64,000 bases of DNA from Streptomyces endocoffeicus. GTDB taxonomy: Bacteria; Actinomycetota; Actinomycetes; Streptomycetales; Streptomycetaceae. This document shows positions 32,992-42,606 of this stretch, piece after piece. The notes under the pieces were generated by a model. The model made no database searches. It saw only the letters and a list, made by a program, of their open reading frames with translations, and was not told the DNA's origin. Position 1 is the first letter of the stretch. Each line of letters opens with the position of its first letter. The DNA lies in NCBI RefSeq assembly GCF_016741935.1, contig NZ_JAERRG010000008.1, positions 372,001 to 436,000 of the forward strand, written 5' to 3'. The translations under genes were made by a program, and so were the position numbers.

Positions 32992-35301
32992 TCAGACCCT
33001 CGCGTGCCGGGGCCGTTCGTCCGCGTCCGGCCTCGGGGAAGCGCCCACCAGGACGGTAGGCCGCTGGGCCGGGGCGGGCTCGTCGTGGGCGAGGTCCGGG
33101 AGCCAGCCCAGCCACTTCGGCAGGTACCAGTTGCGCTCGCCCAGCAGCGACATCACGGCCGGGAGGAGCACCCCGCGGATGACGGTGGCGTCGATGAGGA
33201 CCGCGGCCGCGAGGCCCACGCCCATCTGCTTCATGGACTGCATCGACAGCGTGCCGAAGATGGAGAAGACCGCGACCATGATGACGGCGGCGCTGGTGAC
33301 CACGCCCGCCGTCGTCACCACACCGTGCACCACCGCGTCCTTGGTGGTGCGCCCGGCCAGGCGCGCCTCGCGGATCCGGGAGACCACGAAGACGTGGTAG
33401 TCCATGCTCAGCCCGAACAGGATCACGAAGAGGAACAGCGGCAGCCAGGACACGATCGCGCCCACGCCCTCCGCGCCGACCAGCCCCGCGCCCCAGCCGT
33501 GCTGGAAGACCGCGGTGAGGATGCCGTACGCGGCGCCCACCGACAGCAGGTTGAGCACGATGGAGGTCACGGCGATGGTGAGCGACCGGAAGGACATCAG
33601 CATCAGCAGGAATGCGAAGACCACCACGAAGGCGAAGACCGGGGCGACGGCCGAGCCGAGCTTGTCGTTGAAGTCCTTGGAGGAGGCGGTCGAGCCGCCG
33701 ATGGGGGCGTCCACCCCGTCCACCGTGCCGAGGGTCGCCGGGCGCACCTCGTTCCGCAGCACGTCCAGGCTCTTCTCGGCCTTGCCCTCGTCGGAGCCGC
33801 CGATCAACGGGACCTCCACCACGGCCAGGTTCTGCCGGTGGTGGACGGTCACCTCGACCGGCCCCTTGGAGGCGCCCTTCGCCACGGCCTCGGTACGGAA
33901 GCGGGCGAGGGCGTCGCGCACCGGCGCCGCGTCGATGTCGTCCGCCTTCACCACGACCCTGGCCGGGTCGGATCCGCCCGGGAACGCCTCGTCGATGTGG
34001 TTGTACGCGTTCACGACCGGCAGCCGGTCGCCGAACTCCTGGTCCATGGTGAGGTTCGCGGTGTTCATCCCCACGGCGGGGACGGCCAGCGCGATCAGCG
34101 CGCCACCGGCGAGGGCCAGCGACAGCTTGGGGCGGCGCAGAACCGGGCGGAGGACGGCGCGCCAGATCCGGCTCTCGGCGCCGCCGCGCCGCTTGGCGCG
34201 GCCCAGGAACGGCAGCCGGCCCTTCTCCACCCGCTCACCGAGCAGCGAGAGCAGCGCGGGCAGCACCGTCACCGAGCCGACCATCGCCACCGCCACCACC
34301 ATCAGCGTGGCGAGCCCCATCGCCTTGAACTCCGCGATACCGGTGAAGAGCATGCCCGCCATCGCCACGATCACCGTGACACCGGAGATCAGAATGGCGC
34401 GCCCGGAGGTGGCCGCCGCCACCCGCAGCGCGGTCTGCGCGTCCCGTCCCGCGGCGCGCTCCTCACGCTCCCGGCGCAGGTAGAACAGGCAGTAGTCGAC
34501 GCCGACGGCCAGCCCCACCAGCAGCATCACGGAGTTGGCGGTGTCGCTCATATGCACCCAGTGGCTGACCACCGCCACCAGACCGGTGGTGGCCAGGAAC
34601 GCGGTCATCGCGAGCACCACCGGCAGCAGCGCGGCCACCAGCGCACCGAAGACGATCAGCAGGATGCCCAGCGCCACTGGCAGCGCGGAGAACTCGGCCT
34701 GGGTGAAGTCGTCGCCGAACGCGTCGTCGAACGCCTTCTGGCCGCTGGCGTCGCCGAACTCCTCGATCCGCAGGTCCTGGTGGCCGTTCTGCGCCTTGTC
34801 CACCGCGTCCAGCACCGGCTGGATGTGGTCGGCCGCCTTCTCCGCGTCGCCGCGCATCTCGAACTGCACCAGCGCGGAGCGCCGGTCGGCGGAGATGGAC
34901 TTCGTGTCGTACGGGGAGCGGAGGGCGGTCACCTTGCCGGTGTCGCGTACGCCGGCCATCACCGCGTCGACCGCCTTGCGGAAGGCCGGGTCGTTCGCGG
35001 TGAGCCCGCCGCCCGTCGCCTGGCCGCCCGTCGCCTGGCCGCCCTTCGCCTGGATCAGCACGGTTTCCCCTGCCGCGTCGTCAATGCCCGCCTCGTCGAG
35101 AATCTTCGAAACGCGCCCGGACTCGCCGGGAACCTGCTCGCTCTCCGACACATCGACCCGGCCCGTCATCGAGCCGACGGCCAGGGCGAGGATGACCAGC
35201 AGCACCCAGCCCCCGACCGCCGCCCACCGGTGACGGGCGCTCCAACTGCCCGCGCGTGCCGCTATCCCGCGCGGCCTGTCCAAGCGGCCTGTGTCCGCCA
35301 C
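32992..35301 (-). CDS. MMPL/RND family membrane transporter
   Basis: 769 residues with the two-fold RND plan: one membrane span, large external loop, five spans, then repeated. The paired GxxxDY motifs VGVDYCLFYL and LSMDYHVFV carry the proton-relay Asp-Tyr. An extracellular stretch GGQATGGQATGGG is a small repeat. MMPL proteins export lipids or drugs using the proton gradient. GTG 35301 has AAGGGGA at good spacing. It lies upstream of erm on the same strand but ends before its promoter, so is separately transcribed. Confidence 0.9.
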   Translation of the reverse strand: MADTGRLDRPRGIAARAGSWSARHRWAAVGGWVLLVILALAVGSMTGRVDVSESEQVPGESGRVSKILDEAGIDDAAGETVLIQAKGGQATGGQATGGGLTANDPAFRKAVDAVMAGVRDTGKVTALRSPYDTKSISADRRSALVQFEMRGDAEKAADHIQPVLDAVDKAQNGHQDLRIEEFGDASGQKAFDDAFGDDFTQAEFSALPVALGILLIVFGALVAALLPVVLAMTAFLATTGLVAVVSHWVHMSDTANSVMLLVGLAVGVDYCLFYLRREREERAAGRDAQTALRVAAATSGRAILISGVTVIVAMAGMLFTGIAEFKAMGLATLMVVAVAMVGSVTVLPALLSLLGERVEKGRLPFLGRAKRRGGAESRIWRAVLRPVLRRPKLSLALAGGALIALAVPAVGMNTANLTMDQEFGDRLPVVNAYNHIDEAFPGGSDPARVVVKADDIDAAPVRDALARFRTEAVAKGASKGPVEVTVHHRQNLAVVEVPLIGGSDEGKAEKSLDVLRNEVRPATLGTVDGVDAPIGGSTASSKDFNDKLGSAVAPVFAFVVVFAFLLMLMSFRSLTIAVTSIVLNLLSVGAAYGILTAVFQHGWGAGLVGAEGVGAIVSWLPLFLFVILFGLSMDYHVFVVSRIREARLAGRTTKDAVVHGVVTTAGVVTSAAVIMVAVFSIFGTLSMQSMKQMGVGLAAAVLIDATVIRGVLLPAVMSLLGERNWYLPKWLGWLPDLAHDEPAPAQRPTVLVGASPRPDADERPRHARV

Positions 35302-35684
35302 GACATCCCCTTATGCCCTGGTGACGGACTGTCCCCGCCACTCGTTGACGACGCTAGGCCGTGGCGTCGGGCCGACCCATCCTGCTGACCGGTGAACCGT
35401 CCGGTGGTTCCCTCCAACCGCAGAAGGGGGGACAGCCCTACCCTCCCTGATGCGGGCCCCCTACACGCAAAGGGCGTTGACCTCGAGGTCGGGGCGCGGT
35501 CGAAGCGCAGAACGTTGCCTATGTCACACCTTGGTGGGGATCTTGAATTGACCCGTACCCATCAGTCAGGGTTTTGTCAGAACCGGAGTGGCCCCAACAC
35601 TCTCCGGATCTGCCGCACTTGAGGGATCGGACGCGATCCGGGGTGCGGATTCCCCCCACAACCGCACGAGGAGGAACCCTCGTC
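35302..35684. other. Divergent promoter region of MMPL and subtilisin genes
   Basis: 383 bp without a supported gene. A TTGACC at 35548-35553 could be a -35 for the protease, but no convincing -10 follows. Confidence 0.45.
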
Positions 35685-36905
35685 ATGGCAGTTCACAAGC
35701 AGCGCAACGCGCGTCGACTCGGTCTGGCCATAGCCGCCGCGACCGCCGTCACCGCCGGTGTCTTCGTGGCCGTCCCGGCCGGCGCCACCACCGCCCAGCC
35801 CGCCGAGGGCACCGTCTACGGCACCCAGGCGAAGAACGCCGTCGACGGCAGCTACATCGTCATGCTCAAGGGCGGCAAGAGCATCAAGGCCGCCTCGGAG
35901 GGCAAGGACCTCGCCGAGCAGTACGGCGGCAAGCTGCGCCGCAGCTACGACTCCGCCATCAACGGCTTCTCGGCCGGCGGGCTGTCCGACACCGAGGCCA
36001 AGCGGCTGGCCGCCGACCCGTCGGTCGCCAAGGTGGTCCAGAACCACCGCTACACCATCAAGGGCACCCAGGAGGACCCGCCGTCGTGGGGCCTGGACCG
36101 GATCGACCAGGAAGACACCCAGGGCGACAAGAAGTACACCTACCCCGACAACGCGGGTGAGGGCGCCACCGCGTATGTCATCGACACCGGTGTCCGCACC
36201 AGCCACAAGGACTTCGAGGGCCGCGCCACGTCCGGCTTCGACGCGGTCGACAACGACGACAGCGCCGACGACGGCAACGGCCACGGCACCCATGTGGCCG
36301 GCACCATCGCCGGTGCCGAGCACGGCGTCGCCAAGAAGGCCAAGATCGTCGCGGTGCGTGTGCTGGACGACCAGGGCTCCGGCACCACCGAGCAGGTCGT
36401 CGCGGGCATCGACTGGGTCACCGAGAACCACGAGGGCCCGTCCGTCGCCAACATGAGCCTGGGCGGCACCCCCGACGAGGCCCTCGACGCGGCCGTGCAG
36501 AAGGCCATCGACTCCGGTGTCACCTTCGGCGTGGCGGCGGGCAACGAGTCCGCCGACGCCAGCCAGAGCTCTCCCGCCCGGGTGAAGGACGCGATCACGG
36601 TCGCCTCCAGCACCGACAAGGACGAGCAGTCCGACTTCTCCAACTACGGCGACGTGGTGGACATCTACGCCCCCGGCTCGGACATCACCTCCGACTGGAA
36701 CACCGGCGACGACGCCACCAACACCATCTCCGGCACATCGATGGCCACCCCGCACGTCGTGGGCGCCGCCGCCGTCTACCTCGGCGGCCACCAGGACGCC
36801 AAGCCGGCCGACGTGTCGAAGGCCCTCACGGACGGCGCCACCGCCGACAAGATCTCCAACCCGGGCGACGGCACGCCGAACAAGCTGCTGAAGGTCGTCG
36901 AGTAA
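35685..36905 (+). CDS. Secreted subtilisin-like serine protease (S8) with I9 propeptide
   Basis: 406 residues: signal peptide (ends near GATTA, residue 30), inhibitor I9 propeptide (YIVMLKGGKSIKAAS to HRYTIKG) and a proteinase-K-like catalytic domain with Asp in AYVIDTGVR, His in GNGHGTHVAGT, oxyanion AGNE and Ser in SGTSMATPHV. It ends without a P/homoB domain. The propeptide folds and is cleaved on export; the enzyme degrades protein outside the cell. ATG 35685 has GAGGAGG 11 nt upstream. Confidence 0.93.
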   Translation: MAVHKQRNARRLGLAIAAATAVTAGVFVAVPAGATTAQPAEGTVYGTQAKNAVDGSYIVMLKGGKSIKAASEGKDLAEQYGGKLRRSYDSAINGFSAGGLSDTEAKRLAADPSVAKVVQNHRYTIKGTQEDPPSWGLDRIDQEDTQGDKKYTYPDNAGEGATAYVIDTGVRTSHKDFEGRATSGFDAVDNDDSADDGNGHGTHVAGTIAGAEHGVAKKAKIVAVRVLDDQGSGTTEQVVAGIDWVTENHEGPSVANMSLGGTPDEALDAAVQKAIDSGVTFGVAAGNESADASQSSPARVKDAITVASSTDKDEQSDFSNYGDVVDIYAPGSDITSDWNTGDDATNTISGTSMATPHVVGAAAVYLGGHQDAKPADVSKALTDGATADKISNPGDGTPNKLLKVVE

Positions 36906-37021
36906 GGCCCCAACGGGCGATCCGACGGGTGAAGTGATCGGTCCCAGGGGCGCAGCCGGGTGGCGAGACCAACCGGCTGCGCCCTTTGGCGGTCGCCCCA
37001 CCCAATGCCACGCTGAGCGGC

Positions 37022-37345
37022 ATGAACCTCACGGACGGATACACATCGGCAGCGGTCGAGAACGCCCCGGTGAAGGAGCTCTTCCCGGGCATCCGCCTGC
37101 GCCCCCTGTGGACCGGTGACAACGGCGCGAAGGCGCATGTCCTGGAGATGGACCCCGGCACCTCATGGGAGGGCCTGGACGTCCATGAACCGGGCCCCGA
37201 GGAGGTGTTCGTGGTCTCCGGCACCTTCAACGACGGCGCCCACGACTACCCCGCCGGCACCTTCATCCACGCCCCCGCCGGCTCCTCCCACATCCCCCGG
37301 ACCACCACGGGCTGCACGCTCTTCGTGTTCTACCCGGAGGGTTAG
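37022..37345 (+). CDS. Cupin-domain protein
   Basis: 107 residues, a single small cupin barrel: GTSWEGLDVHEPGPEEVFVVSG carries part of the metal motif (given here as VHEPGPEEVFVV), followed by DYPAGTFIHAPAGSSHIP. It resembles ChrR-like anti-sigma cupins without the sigma-binding half. Function not deducible; metal-dependent enzyme or sensor. It starts 116 nt after the protease and ends 9 nt from the convergent Uma2 gene. Confidence 0.75.
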   Translation: MNLTDGYTSAAVENAPVKELFPGIRLRPLWTGDNGAKAHVLEMDPGTSWEGLDVHEPGPEEVFVVSGTFNDGAHDYPAGTFIHAPAGSSHIPRTTTGCTLFVFYPEG

Positions 37346-37354
37346 GGCTGGGCG

Positions 37355-37942
37355 TCAGCCCTCCAGCTCGCGGCGCACGACGTCGAGATCCAGGTCAACG
37401 GTGAATTCTCCGGCGACGTCGACGGATGCCTTGCCCGTGATGGTGGCAGCCTCGCGGTAGGTGCCTCCGTCCAGCTCGTGCACCACCACGCACAGATCTG
37501 GTTCCATCTCGACCCGCCAATAGGCGGGTACCTTCGCTTGTGCGTAGAGTGCCGGCTTGAGGATGCGGTCGGCGGCTCGGTTGAACGGCGACACGATTTC
37601 ACCCAGAAGCAGGGCCGCGTCGAGGGGCGCGGCCAGTGTGCCGCGTGGAACGGCGGCGCGGTCGACGACAGCGATATCGGGGATGAACAGTCTCGATTCT
37701 CCCGTTACGTTGACCGCCTCGCCGGAGCGGAACCGTGCGCCGGACCGGGCCAGAGCGGCCTTGATCTGACTGTGCAATTCGGAAGACACGGTCTGGTGGT
37801 CCCAGTCGGGAGCAGGGGACATCATGAGGACACCGTCCACGAGTTCGAAGCGGGCGCGTGCCGGATGCTCCGGGAGTGCAAGGACGTCCTCGACCGTCCA
37901 GGGGCCTTCGTGATCGTCGACTCGCGTCTCAGCGACGCTCAT
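37355..37942 (-). CDS. Uma2-family putative endonuclease
   Basis: 195 residues. PD-(D/E)xK fold features: ARFELVDGVLMMSPAP with Glu, SRLFIPDIAVVD with the catalytic Asp, and LLGEIVSP before KPALYAQAKVPAYW. Uma2 (DUF820) proteins are expanded in Streptomyces and often have no known substrate. ATG 37942 follows GAGGAGG by about 13 nt. No toxin or methylase neighbour is evident. Confidence 0.85.
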   Translation of the reverse strand: MSVAETRVDDHEGPWTVEDVLALPEHPARARFELVDGVLMMSPAPDWDHQTVSSELHSQIKAALARSGARFRSGEAVNVTGESRLFIPDIAVVDRAAVPRGTLAAPLDAALLLGEIVSPFNRAADRILKPALYAQAKVPAYWRVEMEPDLCVVVHELDGGTYREAATITGKASVDVAGEFTVDLDLDVVRRELEG

Positions 37943-38103
37943 GATCGCCACCACCGCCTCCTCGTGTGTTCCCTGGCTCCAGCATGGCACGCAGCTCTGA
38001 CACCCGCCGACGCTTCCAGCCCGAGTCGTAAGGCGGCGGCCATAAGATGCGAATATCACCCACAGGAGTGAACCGAACACTCAGCGATGACGAGCGCGTC
38101 CCG

Positions 38104-39657
38104 CTACGGCGCCACCTGGACCGTGTCGCCCACCGCGCGTTCGCCCGTCGCGTCGGAGGTGACGTTGGCGAGCTTGCCGTTCACGGCCATGGCGGTGGAG
38201 CCGCCGCCGTCCAGGTTGAGGGCCTGCACGGCGCCCAGGGAGCGCATGAAGCGGGCGGCCTCCTCCAGGGTGAAGCCCTCGCTGACGCCGGGCTGCCGGC
38301 CGTCCACCGTGGCCAGGATGAGTCGCCCCTTCGCGTCGAGCCCGGCCATCGTGCGGGGCTGGCGGACGTTCGACCACGCGTAGCCGAAGGAGAGGTTCTT
38401 CGGGTCGAGGGTGCCCTCGGTGGCGGCGTCGATGGCGATGCGGCCGTCCTTCACCAGGGTGGGGGCGGCGCTGACGATGCTGTCGTCGGAGTCGAGCCGG
38501 ACCCGGCGGCCGGTGGTGTCCCGGACGACCTCCTCCAGTGCGATCCGCTCGCCCTGCCGGGCGTGGGCCGTCAGCCAGTCGGACGCGGCGCCGATGCCCT
38601 GGAGCACGGAGCCCCCGGCCGGGACCGTGCCGCCGCGCGCGCCGGTGGAGACCACCCGGCCGTCGGCGTCGAGCACCACCTGGGTCCCGGGCCCGGTGGG
38701 CAGCGCGGCGCGGAACCTCGGGGTGAACTTCACCAGGTCGTCGGCCTCGGAGCAGGTCAGGTCCTGCCGGGGCAGCTCGGTGGGAGTGGCCCCGGGGCGG
38801 CCGCAGTTGCGCACCTTGCCGGGCACCCGGTTGATGCCCTGCACCGCATACGTGGACGAGCCCGCCCGCGCGGTGACCGTGCTGGTCAGATCGGCGATCC
38901 GGGCGTGCCGACCGCCGTCCGCGAGGATCAGCGCGGCCCGTGAACCGACGGCCATCGACTCCAACTCGCCGTCGTACGCCGCGATTCCGGCCATCGTGCC
39001 CTGGACGCCGTCGGCGTCGGAGGTGACGAAGAAGCCACCGTTGACGGCGACCAGGGAGTGGCGCTTCGCGGCGACCGACGAGGTCGTCTCGCGGTCCGCC
39101 ACGCTGCTGTCATGCGTGGCCGCCACGCTGCCGGTGAACCGGGCCGGGTCGATCACCGCCACATGCACGCTCTCCCGGTCGGCGGGCCGCTGCCCGTCGT
39201 AGCCGGTCCACTCCGCCACCGTCGTGAACCCGGCCGCGGCGACCTTCTCGCGTGCGCCCTGCGCCTCGCCGGAGGTGCCGTACGAGCCCATCCGCACCCG
39301 CCACCCCATGGTGCCGTGCGGGGTGTCCGCGTAGGCGGGCCACGCCACTCGCTCGACCCGTGGCTCGAACCCGGCGTCGCGCAGCCGCCCCGCCGTGGCG
39401 TCCGCCCAGGACCGGTCGCCCAGCGGTGCGGCACCGGGCCCCTGCACGGTGACCGTCCAGCTCGGCTTGGCGTCCGCGTCCCGGAGAACCCCGGTCCGTA
39501 CCTGCACTCCCGGGGCCACCGCCTCCGTCGTCCAGGATCCGGTGTCCGGTGCCGCCTGCGCCGACGGATGGATGGCCGCCAGTACGACGGCGGCCCCCAG
39601 TGCGGCCCCCATCCGGGTGCCCGGGCCTCGGCGGACGGTGCTCTGTTCGTTGCGCAT
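38104..39657 (-). CDS. Secreted phosphodiester glycosidase (NAGPA) with SPOR-like repeats
   Basis: 517 residues. Signal peptide to about residue 35 (HPSAQA). Residues 60-150 hold two SPOR-like units (PSWTVTVQGP to RDAGFEPRV; MGWRVRMGSYGTSGEAQGAR), which bind bare glycan strands. The C-terminal NAGPA domain has VNGGFFV, IALEEVV and LNLDGGGSTAMAVNG. The family removes sugar caps from phosphodiesters or glycans; a role in cell-wall glycan turnover is plausible. Start at ATG 39657 gives the signal peptide; the upstream extension would not. Confidence 0.82.
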   Translation of the reverse strand: MRNEQSTVRRGPGTRMGAALGAAVVLAAIHPSAQAAPDTGSWTTEAVAPGVQVRTGVLRDADAKPSWTVTVQGPGAAPLGDRSWADATAGRLRDAGFEPRVERVAWPAYADTPHGTMGWRVRMGSYGTSGEAQGAREKVAAAGFTTVAEWTGYDGQRPADRESVHVAVIDPARFTGSVAATHDSSVADRETTSSVAAKRHSLVAVNGGFFVTSDADGVQGTMAGIAAYDGELESMAVGSRAALILADGGRHARIADLTSTVTARAGSSTYAVQGINRVPGKVRNCGRPGATPTELPRQDLTCSEADDLVKFTPRFRAALPTGPGTQVVLDADGRVVSTGARGGTVPAGGSVLQGIGAASDWLTAHARQGERIALEEVVRDTTGRRVRLDSDDSIVSAAPTLVKDGRIAIDAATEGTLDPKNLSFGYAWSNVRQPRTMAGLDAKGRLILATVDGRQPGVSEGFTLEEAARFMRSLGAVQALNLDGGGSTAMAVNGKLANVTSDATGERAVGDTVQVAP

Positions 39658-39821
39658 GCCCGGAAGTCCAGCGCCGCCCGGGGGCCGGGCCGACACACAC
39701 GGAGGGCGGTCCGCGGAACGTACGGTGAACGGGCGGGGGAATAGTCCGCGCGCGGCCGAGGTTCGGAAGCGGCACGAGTGGTGATGGCGACATCCGCGAC
39801 GATGACAACCGAGGAGTACTC

Positions 39822-40985
39822 GTGCCGACCGAGAAGAACGCGCCCCAGGGGACCGTTGCCGAAGGCTTCGAATCCGTACGGCGGGAATTCGGCGCCGTCG
39901 CGGCGGACGAAGGCGGTGATTACGCCGCCCAGTTAGTGGCGTACGTCGACGGTGAGCGGGTCGTGGACCTGTGGACCGGGCCGGAGATCACGGCGGACTC
40001 CCTGACCGGGGTCTTCTCCTCCACCAAGGGCGCGGCCCACCTGGTGGTGGCCCTGCTGGTCCAGGACGGCACCCTGGAGCTGGACCAGCGGGTGAGCCAC
40101 TACTGGCCGGAGTTCGGGGTCGAGGGGAAACAGGACATCACGCTGCGCGATGTGCTGTCCCACCGGGCCGGAGTGGTCGGCGCCGACGCCGGTTTCCTCC
40201 TGGAGGAGCTCGCCGACGACCGTGTCATCGCCGAGCGCCTGGCCTCCCAGGCCCCGTACTGGCGACCGGGTACCGCCTTCGGCTATCACGCCCTGGCCAT
40301 CGGGGCGCTCACCGGCGAGGTGGTCCGGCGCGTCACCGGCCGGAGCATCCAGGAGCTGTTCGAGGCCCGGGTCCGCTCCCGCCACGACCTCGACTTCTAC
40401 CTGGGGCTGCCCGAGGAGCACGAACCACGCTTCCTCAGCACGCTGCCCATGCTCCCCACCCCCGCGCAGCAGGCCGAACTCGACGCCGCCGCGACCGGTC
40501 CGCTGAGCCTGACCGGCATCGCCTTCAACCGCAACCACCCGCAGGCGGTCGACGTGGGGGAGCTGTCCAACCTCCGCGTCGTACGCGCCAAGGGCCCCGC
40601 CTCGTTCGGCGGCGTCGCTTCGGCGCGTGGCCTGGCCGGGATGTACGCGGCCGCGATCAGCGAACTCGACGGCAAGGCACCGCTCCTCAAGCCGGACACG
40701 GCCGCCGCCTTCGCGCAGATCCACTCGATCGGCTACGACGTCGTATCGCGCGCCCACAAAGCCTTCGGCCTCGGCTTCCAGGCGCTGTGCGACATCTACC
40801 CCGTCCTCGGCGCAGGCGCCTTCGGGCACAGCGGCGCCGCCGGCTCCCAAGCCTTCGCCGACCCCCGCACCGGCCTGGCCTACGGCTACAACCGCCGCCG
40901 CTTCGCCTATCCGGGCGGCGCGGCCCCGGAGAACGAACGCCTGATCCGCGCGGTGCACGCGGCGGCCACGGCGGTGGCCGGCTAG
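39822..40985 (+). CDS. Beta-lactamase-fold serine hydrolase (class C/EstB-like)
   Basis: 387 residues, no signal peptide, so cytoplasmic. Nucleophile motif Ser66-Ser-Thr-Lys69 (FSSTKGAAH), a YxN-type GYHAL, and the third motif as GHSGAAGS. These are typical of EstB esterases and 6-aminohexanoate hydrolase relatives rather than true beta-lactamases. GTG 39822 has GAGGAG 6 nt upstream. It ends 5 nt from the convergent DUF397 gene. Confidence 0.85.
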   Translation: MPTEKNAPQGTVAEGFESVRREFGAVAADEGGDYAAQLVAYVDGERVVDLWTGPEITADSLTGVFSSTKGAAHLVVALLVQDGTLELDQRVSHYWPEFGVEGKQDITLRDVLSHRAGVVGADAGFLLEELADDRVIAERLASQAPYWRPGTAFGYHALAIGALTGEVVRRVTGRSIQELFEARVRSRHDLDFYLGLPEEHEPRFLSTLPMLPTPAQQAELDAAATGPLSLTGIAFNRNHPQAVDVGELSNLRVVRAKGPASFGGVASARGLAGMYAAAISELDGKAPLLKPDTAAAFAQIHSIGYDVVSRAHKAFGLGFQALCDIYPVLGAGAFGHSGAAGSQAFADPRTGLAYGYNRRRFAYPGGAAPENERLIRAVHAAATAVAG

Positions 40986-40990
40986 CGCCT

Positions 40991-41194
40991 CTACCGCGCG
41001 AGGTCGTCGAGCGCGCCCGCCTTGACGGCGCGTATGAAGGTTCTGAGTCGGCCCGGTGTGGTGGTGAGGATATCGGCGGGGGCGTCGCTCTCCCGAAGTT
41101 GTATCTCGCCGTCGACGGGGAGGAGTTCCACGCAATGGTTGTCCTCCCCGTTTCCGGAGAACGAAGACTTGCGCCACTTGGCCGGGCTCGACAT
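40991..41194 (-). CDS. DUF397 protein
   Basis: 67 residues. WRKSSFSGNGEDNHCVEL and the later IQLRESDAP are diagnostic of DUF397, found in many copies in Streptomyces, normally next to an XRE/DUF5753 regulator as here. These pairs behave like toxin-antitoxin or developmental (WhiJ/BldB-associated) modules. ATG 41194 follows GAGAGG, 11 nt after the regulator stop, so the two are cotranscribed. Confidence 0.9.
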   Translation of the reverse strand: MSSPAKWRKSSFSGNGEDNHCVELLPVDGEIQLRESDAPADILTTTPGRLRTFIRAVKAGALDDLAR

Positions 41195-41205
41195 GGTTAC
41201 CTCTC

Positions 41206-42054
41206 TCATATTTCTTGCGCGATGCGGTGGATGAAATCCCGCGACGCCCCTACCGCGAGGGAAGAAGCCTCGGCCTTGTCCAGTAGCGCGCGGTATCTCG
41301 TGAGCTCTGATTCCGCGTCCATCCAGAACGAGCCGTGCATGGCATCGATCTGCGCGGTATCCAGCTGGGGAACGGGCCCGCCGACGTAGAGCATGGAGTT
41401 TCCGGCTCCGCCGAAGCCGTCCACGTCAAAAGGGATCACCCTGACGGTGACGTTCGGGCGCTCCGACTGTTCCAGGATGAAGGCGAGCTGCTCGCGTGCG
41501 ACCTTCCGGTCGGCTACGCGTGTGCGCAGGACACTTTCGTGAATCAACGCCGAGAACGCGATCGCCGAGTCCTGGGACAACACTTCCCGCCGCCGTACGC
41601 GGAAGGAGACCAGCGCGTCGAGATGCTGTGGCGGCAGCGGAGGAACGGCGTAGGCCATGAGCGCCCGGATGTAGGTCTCGGTCTGCAGGAGTCCCGGAAC
41701 GTAGGAGGCTTGAAGCATGCGCATGTGGGTTGCGTGGTGCTCCAACTCGGCGAGGTCCAGTGCGCCATGCGCGAGGAGGCCCCGGTACTCCTCCCACCAC
41801 CCCTTGCCGCGCTCACCGGCCATGGCGACCAGTGCGTCGAGCAGCGCGGTGTCGAAGCAAGCGTATTGAGAGGCCATATAGCGCAGTCGCGCCTCGCTGA
41901 TACCGGCCTTGCCCGCTTCGACCTGACTCATCTGGATGGGGTTCGTACCGATCAGCTCGGCCGCCCGGCGGGCGGTCACACCAGCCGCGTCGCGCATCTT
42001 GCGCAGCTCAGTACCGAGTCGGCGCTGTCGTGCTGTGGGCTGACTTCTCGGCAT
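41206..42054 (-). CDS. XRE-family regulator with DUF5753 domain
   Basis: 282 residues. N-terminal helix-turn-helix (GTELRKMRDAAGVTARRAAEL, read as RKMRDAAGVTARRAAEL, then NPIQMSQVEAGKAGISEAR), followed by the DUF5753 effector half (MRMLQASYVPGLLQTETYIRA, seen as YVPGLLQTETYIRA, and QLDTAQIDAMHGSFWM). Partner of the DUF397 gene downstream. ATG 42054 has GGAGGGGAAGAG. A perfect AT-rich inverted repeat lies 85 nt upstream, the likely operator. GC is visibly lower than in flanking genes, as common for such modules. Confidence 0.9.
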   Translation of the reverse strand: MPRSQPTARQRRLGTELRKMRDAAGVTARRAAELIGTNPIQMSQVEAGKAGISEARLRYMASQYACFDTALLDALVAMAGERGKGWWEEYRGLLAHGALDLAELEHHATHMRMLQASYVPGLLQTETYIRALMAYAVPPLPPQHLDALVSFRVRRREVLSQDSAIAFSALIHESVLRTRVADRKVAREQLAFILEQSERPNVTVRVIPFDVDGFGGAGNSMLYVGGPVPQLDTAQIDAMHGSFWMDAESELTRYRALLDKAEASSLAVGASRDFIHRIAQEI

Positions 42055-42138
42055 GCTCTCTTCCCCTCCAGGCTGTTCGGCAGTCTGCCGTGCGCCACGA
42101 CGCAGGTCCAACGCCCCGTAGCTGCGAGCGGTTGTGTC

Positions 42139-42154
42139 AGCATAACCTTATGCT
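42139..42154. promoter_or_regulatory. Inverted repeat, operator candidate of XRE regulator
   Basis: AGCATAACCTTATGCT: arms AGCATAA and TTATGCT are exact complements around CC, strikingly AT-rich here. It sits between the divergent XRE and 42227 genes. Confidence 0.55.
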
Positions 42155-42226
42155 CTACCGTGAGTGATGCGCTCATCACGCAGCGGTGAGCAGCAGCCGA
42201 AGCCTACTGCGCCCGTGGAGGCCCAG

Positions 42227-42553
42227 ATGGAGACACCGCACTCCCCAGAACTCTTCGACAAGGAACTCTGCGACCTCGTCCTCGCCATCGCGCCCAGAAT
42301 CTTCGCCGTCGTCCAGGAGTGCGAGGTGCGGCCCGGCCTGAAGGACGGGTGTGTCGCGGCGTGGGGGATGGCCTTCGGTGAGGGTCCCGTCCACGTCACC
42401 ACGGCCGACGGCACCGGCCAGATGGTCCTCAACTCGCCGGAGCGGGCGCTTCGATGGTTCACGCGAGGCGGCGGTGAGGACGGCGTGACGGCGAGGCTGG
42501 TGTGGCTCAGCCGGTCCGGAGGCGCCACTTTCGATCGCGCCGAAGCCGCTTGA
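42227..42553 (+). CDS. Small conserved protein of XRE/DUF397 loci
   Basis: 108 residues, no domain recognised. It reads ELFDKELCDLVLAIAPRIFAVV, then AAWGMAFGEG and TARLVWLSR, a compact alpha-beta protein without signal or membrane span. Similar small proteins occur beside XRE/DUF397 pairs in Streptomyces (from memory, not searched). ATG 42227 follows GGAGG by 6 nt. It is divergent from the XRE gene and 53 nt upstream of the ATPase, so may be the first gene of that operon. Confidence 0.65.
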   Translation: METPHSPELFDKELCDLVLAIAPRIFAVVQECEVRPGLKDGCVAAWGMAFGEGPVHVTTADGTGQMVLNSPERALRWFTRGGGEDGVTARLVWLSRSGGATFDRAEAA

Positions 42554-42606
42554 GCATCGATAGTCTGCGCAGAAGTACTTGCTCCGGTCCGTAGGAGGGC
42601 ACAGAC

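Noticed and set aside
35392..35622. A 76-codon plus-strand frame upstream of the subtilisin gene
   Set aside because: No domain and no convincing start; lies in the promoter region.
39822..40985. Serine hydrolase considered as a true beta-lactamase
   Set aside because: No signal peptide and EstB-like motifs; beta-lactam hydrolysis is not supported.
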